In this document: positions 6,561-11,241 of the stretch, piece after piece
How positions within the stretch are numbered: the stretch's first letter is position 1
How the letters are laid out: each line of letters begins with the position of its first letter
From: Deltaproteobacteria bacterium
GTDB lineage: Bacteria > Desulfobacterota > Desulfobaccia > Desulfobaccales > Desulfobaccaceae
Direction of reading: 5' to 3'
Assembly (NCBI GenBank): GCA_016874895.1
Contig: VGSX01000096.1
Coordinates: 1-11,241 of the forward strand
Length of the DNA: 11,241 nucleotides
Translations under genes and position numbers: made by a program
The notes under the pieces: generated by a model
What the model was told of the DNA's origin: nothing
The model's input: only the letters and a program-made list of their open reading frames with translations
Database searches by the model: none

Positions 6561-6707
6561 GTAGGCGTTCAGCTGTCAGCAATCAGCTTTCAGCAAAAAC
6601 AAAAGGTTAAGTCAACTATTTGGTAAAACAGTTGTTAGCAACATTGTGATAATTATTTGAAATTGTTTCTTTAGCTGACGGCTGTAAGCTGACCGCTGAA
6701 CGCTTAC
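6561..6707. repeat. Dispersed repeat element with heptad inverted arms, copy 2 (147 bp)
   Basis: The left arm is identical to that of copy 1 except for the last base: GTAGGC, GTTCAGC, TGTCAGC, AATCAGC, TTTCAGC (6561-6594). The right arm has two extra heptads: GCTGACG, GCTGTAA, GCTGACC, GCTGAAC, GCTTAC (6674-6707). The 79-nt core (6595-6673) aligns without gaps to the copy 1 core at about 60% identity by hand count. Its last base is 22 nt before the kinase ATG, so it forms most of that gene's upstream region. The core contains TGTGATAAT (6645-6653), a possible extended -10 with no good -35. Confidence 0.85.
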
Positions 6708-6729
6708 TTAAGATTCAAGGTGGAAAAGT

Positions 6730-9201
6730 ATGCCTTACAAGAAAACAATTCTCATCGTGGAAGATGAGGCCATAGTCGCCGAGGATATCCGGCGGACCCT
6801 GGAAAGATTAGGCTACGGCATCGCCGCCGTGGCCGCTTCGGGCCCGGAGGCTTTGGCGGCGATTGCGGTGGCCAAGCCGGATTTGGTGCTCATGGATATT
6901 GTCTTGCAGGGCGAGATGAGCGGCATCAGGACGGCAGAGATCATCAGGGCTGACCACCAGATTCCCGTGATTTTTCTCACCGCCTATGCCGATGCGGACA
7001 CCCTGGCGAGGGCCAAGATCACTGAGCCATTCGGATATATCCTCAAGCCGTTCGAGGACCGGAGTCTGCATACGGCCATAGAAATCGCCCAATATAAAAA
7101 TGAAGCTGAAAAGCGCATTGCCCACCTTAATGATGTCTTGCGAGCCATTCGGAATGTCAATCAGCTCATCGTCCGGGAACGCAACCTGGATCGTCTGATC
7201 CAGCAGGCCTGCGATCTGTTGGTGGAAACCAGGGGCTATCACCAGGCCTGGATTGTTTTATTGGACGAGGAGCTCAGGGGGTTCAAGGCCGCCTCCGCCG
7301 GTTTAAGCAGCGGCCCCGAGGATGTATTGGCATTTTTTCAGAGAAGCCAGCCCCCGGAATGCGCCGGCTTATTGCAAGAAAAAGATATGCTGTGCCTGCC
7401 GGATATCCTGGCAGCCTGCCCCGCCTTCCCCGTGAACCCTCTCCAGGAGACTAAAGGGGCTTTCCTCGTCCGCCTGAAGACCTCGGGGAGGTTCTTCGGC
7501 CTTCTGGGAGTGGTGCTGCCCGGGACTTTGATTGCGGATGAAGAAGAGCAAGCCCTGTGCCGGCAGGTGGCCGAGGATATTGCGTATGCCATACATGGGA
7601 TCTATCTGGCGGAGCAGGTCAGCCGGACCGAAGCGGAGCGCCGCCAGACCGTGGCCCGGTTGGATGCCATTTTTCAGCATACGCCCAACGTGGCTATCCA
7701 GGGCTTTGATAAAGAAGGGCGGTTGTTGTACTGGAACAAGACCGCGGAAGCCATCCTCGGCCGCCCCGAAAACTCGGAAGGGTGGGACATTGGTGCTAAC
7801 CAGCTCTTCCTTCCAGATGGGGAGCAGAGCTTTCAAGCGGTATTAGCGGAAGTGGACCGGACCGGTCTGCCCTATGGCCCCCGGGAATTTTATTTTTATC
7901 ACCCCTCCGGATACACAGGCGTTGTCTGCGCGGCTATTTTTGCCATCCCGGTGGAACAGCACCCCAGAGAATTTATCTGCATGAGCATTGATGTCACTGA
8001 CCGGAAACAGGCGGAAGAGAACCGGGCCAGACTCGAAGCACAGTTACAGCAGACCCATAAGTTGGAGGCCATCGGCACCCTGGCGGGAGGGATTGCCCAT
8101 GACTTCAATAATATTCTGTCGGCCATACTGGGATATGCCGAGCTCAGTCTCATGAACCTGGAGAAAGAGTCGGATCATAGCCAGATCAGCAAGAATCTCC
8201 AGGCGGTGCTTCAGGCCGGGAACCGGGCCCGGGACCTGGTGCGGCAGATTCTTACCTTCAGTCGCCGGGCCGAGGAGAAGAGCAGACCGGTGCAGGTTTC
8301 TTTGGTGGTCAAAGAGGCCTTAAAACTGCTGCGCTCCTCCATTCCCAGCACCATCGGGATTCAGGTCCACCTGGAGGCTGATACCGATCTGGTATGGGCC
8401 GAACCGGCCCAGATTCATCAGGTGGTGATGAATCTGTGTACCAACGCCTACCAGGCCATGCAGAAAAAGGGAGGTGTTCTGGGAGTATCGGTGGCCACCG
8501 TGCCGATGACCCCGGATCTTCTGAAGACATTCCCCCACCTGCAGGATTGTCAACATGTCAGGCTCACCGTGCGTGATACCGGCGAGGGTATGCCTCAATG
8601 GATCAAGGAGAGGATCTTCGAGCCCTACTTCACCACCAAGGGTCCGGGTGAAGGCACCGGCCTGGGACTGTCGGTGGTGCATGGCATCGTCATGCATCTG
8701 CAGGGCGCCGTTGAGGTGGAATCCGTTTTCGGTCGGGGCTCGACCTTCCAGGTATACATCCCCTGTTTAGAAGGAGTCAGGCCCCCGGAAATCGACGTCA
8801 GCACTTTCATCCCCAAAGGTGTCGGAAGGATTTTATTTGTCGATGATGAAGCACCTATTGTAGATCTGGTGGATAAACTACTCCAGCATTTGGGCTACCG
8901 GGTTACGGCTACCACCAGCAGCGAGGAGGCCTTGAAGATTTTCCAGGCCGATCCCGAGGCCTTCGACCTGGTGATCACCGACCTGACCATGCCTCACATC
9001 ACCGGCCTGGTTCTGGCCCGTAAACTTTTACAGCAACGCCCCGATCTCCCCATCATCCTCTGCAGCGGTTATAGCGATACACTGGTAGCGGCTGAAATGA
9101 AAAAAATCGGCATCAGAGAATTTCTCATGAAGCCGATTAACGTCAGGACCTACGCTGAGTCCATCAAGCGGGTACTGGACAGCAGCCGGCACAGCAATTA
9201 G
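6730..9201 (+). CDS. Hybrid sensor histidine kinase, REC-GAF-PAS-HisKA-HATPase-REC
   Basis: This 823-aa protein has no transmembrane segment or signal peptide, so it is probably cytoplasmic. The N-terminal receiver (about 5-120) has acidic E11/D12, phosphoacceptor D56, T84 and K106. A GAF-like domain follows (about 135-295; RAIRNVNQLIVRERNLDRLI), then a PAS domain (about 307-428) ending in the DVTDRKQAEE linker. The HisKA domain has the phosphorylated H457 in GGIAHDFNN. The ATPase has an N box (N568, N572), DTGEGM (616-621), FEPYFTTK (630-637) and GEGTGLGLS (640-648). The C-terminal receiver has D705/D706, phosphoacceptor D751, S779 and K801. All catalytic residues appear intact. AAGGTGG precedes the ATG. 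No response regulator, HPt protein or transporter lies beside it, so its signal and output are unknown. It is convergent with fdhD. Confidence 0.95.
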   Translation: MPYKKTILIVEDEAIVAEDIRRTLERLGYGIAAVAASGPEALAAIAVAKPDLVLMDIVLQGEMSGIRTAEIIRADHQIPVIFLTAYADADTLARAKITEPFGYILKPFEDRSLHTAIEIAQYKNEAEKRIAHLNDVLRAIRNVNQLIVRERNLDRLIQQACDLLVETRGYHQAWIVLLDEELRGFKAASAGLSSGPEDVLAFFQRSQPPECAGLLQEKDMLCLPDILAACPAFPVNPLQETKGAFLVRLKTSGRFFGLLGVVLPGTLIADEEEQALCRQVAEDIAYAIHGIYLAEQVSRTEAERRQTVARLDAIFQHTPNVAIQGFDKEGRLLYWNKTAEAILGRPENSEGWDIGANQLFLPDGEQSFQAVLAEVDRTGLPYGPREFYFYHPSGYTGVVCAAIFAIPVEQHPREFICMSIDVTDRKQAEENRARLEAQLQQTHKLEAIGTLAGGIAHDFNNILSAILGYAELSLMNLEKESDHSQISKNLQAVLQAGNRARDLVRQILTFSRRAEEKSRPVQVSLVVKEALKLLRSSIPSTIGIQVHLEADTDLVWAEPAQIHQVVMNLCTNAYQAMQKKGGVLGVSVATVPMTPDLLKTFPHLQDCQHVRLTVRDTGEGMPQWIKERIFEPYFTTKGPGEGTGLGLSVVHGIVMHLQGAVEVESVFGRGSTFQVYIPCLEGVRPPEIDVSTFIPKGVGRILFVDDEAPIVDLVDKLLQHLGYRVTATTSSEEALKIFQADPEAFDLVITDLTMPHITGLVLARKLLQQRPDLPIILCSGYSDTLVAAEMKKIGIREFLMKPINVRTYAESIKRVLDSSRHSN

Positions 9202-9358
9202 GGGAGGACCAAGATCAAACCGGGCGCTGACGGTACATCACAAGCCGGACCCTGCTGTTGTCCCGGAGCGGTGGGATAATTCCCTGCTGAACCTGCAAAC
9301 CGCAGATTAAGGCCTTCCTGCCGGACTCGGCAAAGACCCCTTGGAAACCACAATGACA

Positions 9359-10189
9359 TCATCCCACCTCAACAAGGCGTTGGGGGTGAGTATAGATATT
9401 CAGACGCGGCCCCCGGACAAAGCCGATGAGGGTAATGCCCTGTAATTCGGCCAGGCGGACCGCCAGGGAGGTGGGGGCCGAAACCGAGGCCATGAGGGGA
9501 ATTCCGGCCCGGGCCGCCTTGAAAACCATCTCGAAGCTGGCCCGACCGCTGAGCAGGGCGATTTTATCAGCCGTGGAGATATTCTTCATTAAGGCCTGGC
9601 CCACGACCTTGTCAAAGGCATTGTGCCGGCCCACGTCTTCTGCCCCCAGCACGACCTCGCCGCTGGCCGGGTCGGCCAGAAAAATGGCGTGGGTGGCGCC
9701 AGTCCGGCGGAAAATTTCCTGCCGCTGGGGTAATGCGGCCATCAGGGCCACGACCTGTTCCAGGGTCAGGGCGACTTCCTGGCCGGGTTCTCGCCGGAAC
9801 TGCGCTGCCCGGAGACTGCGGCCGGCCTCGTCGGCGCCGCGGAGCACCGCAGCCGCGGTCAAGGCGCTCAGATCCCGCTTGACATCATAGGATTTGGCCA
9901 GCCGAACCTGGAGGTGGGCATAAAACCGGCCGTTGCTCTGATCCGGGGGTGCCAGTCGGATTTCCAGGACCTCGGCCATCGCTTCAATGACGCCGCTGGT
10001 CAATAAAAATCCCAGACCCAGTTCTGTTTCCAGTCCGGGTAAGTATAACAGATGACAGGCGTTGAGGCCGTTGATGGCCAGGACCAACAGGCTTTCGGAA
10101 GCCAATAGCTCTTGAGAGTGTCTGACTTCCTGGCCCTGGACCTTCCACGCCATGACCGGTTGGATATGGGGGTTTACTTCAGGAAACAT
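9359..10189 (-). CDS. fdhD: FdhD-family formate dehydrogenase sulfur-transfer protein, catalytic cysteine loop missing
   Basis: FdhD delivers sulfur from a cysteine desulfurase to the Mo-bisMGD cofactor of formate dehydrogenases. I chose ATG 10189 (276 aa, close to the 277 aa of E. coli FdhD), preceded by GGTGG at 8-base spacing; a TTG at 10204 would add five residues. Conserved regions are strong: GATHAIFL (164-171), GAEDVGRHNAFDKVVG (182-197), LLSGRASFEMV (213-223), a SAPTSLAV segment and GFVRGPRLNIYTHPQRL (256-272). The mobile loop that holds CxxC in E. coli FdhD (C121, C124) reads TAAAVLRGADEAG (111-123) here, with no cysteine; the only cysteine in the protein is C45. Either the protein works without that chemistry or it serves another purpose. 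No formate dehydrogenase gene is in the window. NAD kinase lies upstream on the same strand. Confidence 0.9.
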   Translation of the reverse strand: MFPEVNPHIQPVMAWKVQGQEVRHSQELLASESLLVLAINGLNACHLLYLPGLETELGLGFLLTSGVIEAMAEVLEIRLAPPDQSNGRFYAHLQVRLAKSYDVKRDLSALTAAAVLRGADEAGRSLRAAQFRREPGQEVALTLEQVVALMAALPQRQEIFRRTGATHAIFLADPASGEVVLGAEDVGRHNAFDKVVGQALMKNISTADKIALLSGRASFEMVFKAARAGIPLMASVSAPTSLAVRLAELQGITLIGFVRGPRLNIYTHPQRLVEVG

Positions 10190-10263
10190 GCTTGTTACCA
10201 CCAAAAGAGAGGGGAACGGTTATTACCGGAGCCATTAAAGAGATTTCATTTCTCCTCAACTTC

Positions 10264-10340
10264 CCACTACCCCTAATCACTGACCCCTGGCCACTGACCA
10301 CTGACCACTGACCCCTGACCCCTGACCCCTGACCACTATC
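10264..10340. repeat. Tandem heptamer array, unit CMCTGAC
   Basis: The clear part (10278-10333) is eight consecutive 7-bp units: CACTGAC, CCCTGGC, CACTGAC three times, then CCCTGAC three times. Degenerate units flank it (CCCTAAT before, CACTATC after). It fills most of the gap between the NAD kinase stop (10342) and fdhD. Read on the minus strand it is GTCAGKG repeated. It has no spacers and is therefore not a CRISPR. It resembles the short tandemly repeated heptamers known from some bacterial genomes. Confidence 0.9.
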
Positions 10341-10341
10341 C

Positions 10342-11181
10342 CTACATTGCCCCCCACCCGAGTTTGGTCCGCAGGATTTCAAAGTAGTTTTTGTAGGGCG
10401 ATTTAATCAGGCGGATCACACCCGGCCCTTTCCTGATTTCCACGATATCCTGGGGCTGCAGGGCAAAACCCACCTGGCCGTCAAAGGTGACATAAACATC
10501 CCGGCTGCGGTCGTCCAGGACCACGGAGATGATAAAGCTGTCGGGCAGGATCAGAGGCCGGTTGGTAAGAGTGAAAGGGCAGATGGGAATGAGGGTGACG
10601 GCCTGTAGCGTCGGAAAGACGATGGGCCCCCCGGCCCCCAGGGTGTAGGCGGTGGAGCCGGTGGGAGTGGAGACGATGAGACCGTCGGCCCGGTAAGTGG
10701 TGAGGTATTCGTTGTCAATATAGGTTTTCAGTTCCACGATGCGAGCCAGTGCCCCTTTGTTAATCACCACGTCGTTCAAGACGCTCTGTTGCCGGAAAAT
10801 CTCCCCTTGCCGTATAACCGTGCCCGTCAGCTGCATCCGCTCCTCGGCCTGGAAGTCATAACGCAGCACCTTTTCCATGATGGGATAGAGCTTTTCCAGA
10901 CCGATGGCCGTGATGAAACCCAGGCCGCCGACGTTCACCCCCAGGATGGGCGTCCCCTGCTGCCCATAATGCCGGGCCGCGCTCAGTAAGGTGCCATCGC
11001 CGCCAAAGACGATAATAACCTCGGTCTCTTCGGGCAAGGGCAGAAAATCCGGCTCCGGTTCATTGACCAGCAGGTCGGCCTGGATATTGCGCGCCGCCAA
11101 CCAACTCGCCAGGGCCTCCCCTGCCTGGATGGCGCTGCTGTTTTTCTTGACCACAATAGCGACACGTTTGATCATCATCAT
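10342..11181 (-). CDS. nadK: NAD kinase
   Basis: This ATP- or polyphosphate-dependent NAD kinase makes NADP and is cytoplasmic. The protein is 279 aa, normal for the bacterial family. It shows the N-terminal Rossmann-like segment VAIVVKKNSS, the catalytic GGDGTLL (60-66), GVNVGGLGFI (81-90), the NAD-binding LNDVVINKG (135-143; many homologues have NE where this has N136-D137), ADGLIVSTPTGSTAY (165-179), PICPFTLTNRPLILP (199-213) and FDGQ (233-236). Three consecutive ATG codons (11181, 11178, 11175) could each be the start; no strong Shine-Dalgarno decides among them. It is transcribed in the same direction as fdhD, 152 bases downstream, with a heptamer array between. Confidence 0.97.
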   Translation of the reverse strand: MMMIKRVAIVVKKNSSAIQAGEALASWLAARNIQADLLVNEPEPDFLPLPEETEVIIVFGGDGTLLSAARHYGQQGTPILGVNVGGLGFITAIGLEKLYPIMEKVLRYDFQAEERMQLTGTVIRQGEIFRQQSVLNDVVINKGALARIVELKTYIDNEYLTTYRADGLIVSTPTGSTAYTLGAGGPIVFPTLQAVTLIPICPFTLTNRPLILPDSFIISVVLDDRSRDVYVTFDGQVGFALQPQDIVEIRKGPGVIRLIKSPYKNYFEILRTKLGWGAM

Positions 11182-11205
11182 CTGCTGGCGTCCAAAGTCA
11201 GGAGT

Positions 11206-11235
11206 TTATAAAATGCTCGTTGACAGATATCACAA
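11206..11235 (-). promoter_or_regulatory. Candidate promoter for NAD kinase
   Basis: On the minus strand TTGTGA (11235-11230) and TTATAA (11211-11206) are 18 bases apart. This would give a short leader of roughly 18-20 nt before the first of the three ATG codons. Both hexamers are imperfect. Confidence 0.3.
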
Positions 11236-11241
11236 TTTCTT

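Noticed and set aside
9319..9332. Hairpin TGCCG-GACT-CGGCA between the kinase and fdhD as a terminator
   Set aside because: The five-pair stem is short and no T run follows on either strand. It lies between convergent genes where a terminator would be expected, but the support is too weak to list.
10264..10340. Possible CRISPR array
   Set aside because: The units are 7 bp, directly adjacent and without spacers, so it is a simple tandem repeat.
10179..10382. 67-codon minus-strand open frame spanning the heptamer array
   Set aside because: The frame is created by the 7-bp repeat (Gly/Ser/Val/Gln periodic translation) and overlaps the nadK end and the fdhD start.

Overview
The window is a housekeeping stretch of a GC-rich (roughly 58-60% by eye) Gram-negative bacterium. 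The protein styles (DnaX, NAD kinase, RodA, FdhD and a REC-GAF-PAS hybrid kinase) suggest a deltaproteobacterium of the Desulfobacca/Syntrophobacter kind (Thermodesulfobacteriota). That placement is an inference from sequence style, not from a marker-gene search.

Layout. Positions 1-1242 (minus) hold the N-terminal 414 codons of an exported TPR protein, possibly PgaA-like; its 3' part lies outside the window. A divergent intergenic region (1243-1555) has back-to-back promoter candidates and a 133-bp repeat element. Then comes the conserved replication/recombination operon dnaX-ybaB-recR (1556-4106, plus). dnaX contains an A8 slippery tract in the right place to make a short gamma-type product. 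An AT-rich scar (about 4107-4534) carries a small antitoxin-like ORF coupled to a truncated VapC/PIN toxin. It is followed by a stand-alone rodA (4535-5644). rodA converges on a DNABII (HU-type) gene (5831-6103, minus), with a GC-rich interrupted inverted repeat between them.

A 626-bp gene-free region (6104-6729) ends in a second, 147-bp copy of the repeat element. This copy lies just upstream of an orphan hybrid sensor kinase, REC-GAF-PAS-HisKA-HATPase-REC (6730-9201, plus). The kinase converges on a minus-strand pair: fdhD (9359-10189) and, upstream of it, NAD kinase (10342-11181). A CMCTGAC heptamer array separates those two genes.

Most genes are ordinary. The points worth a second look are: (i) the two dispersed elements, whose inverted arms are themselves built of 7-bp units flanking a 79-nt core of identical length; (ii) an FdhD that keeps its conserved C-terminal motifs but has no cysteine in the sulfur-transfer loop; (iii) a probable programmed frameshift in dnaX; (iv) the toxin-antitoxin scar between recR and rodA. 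I did not find a convincing new multi-gene system.
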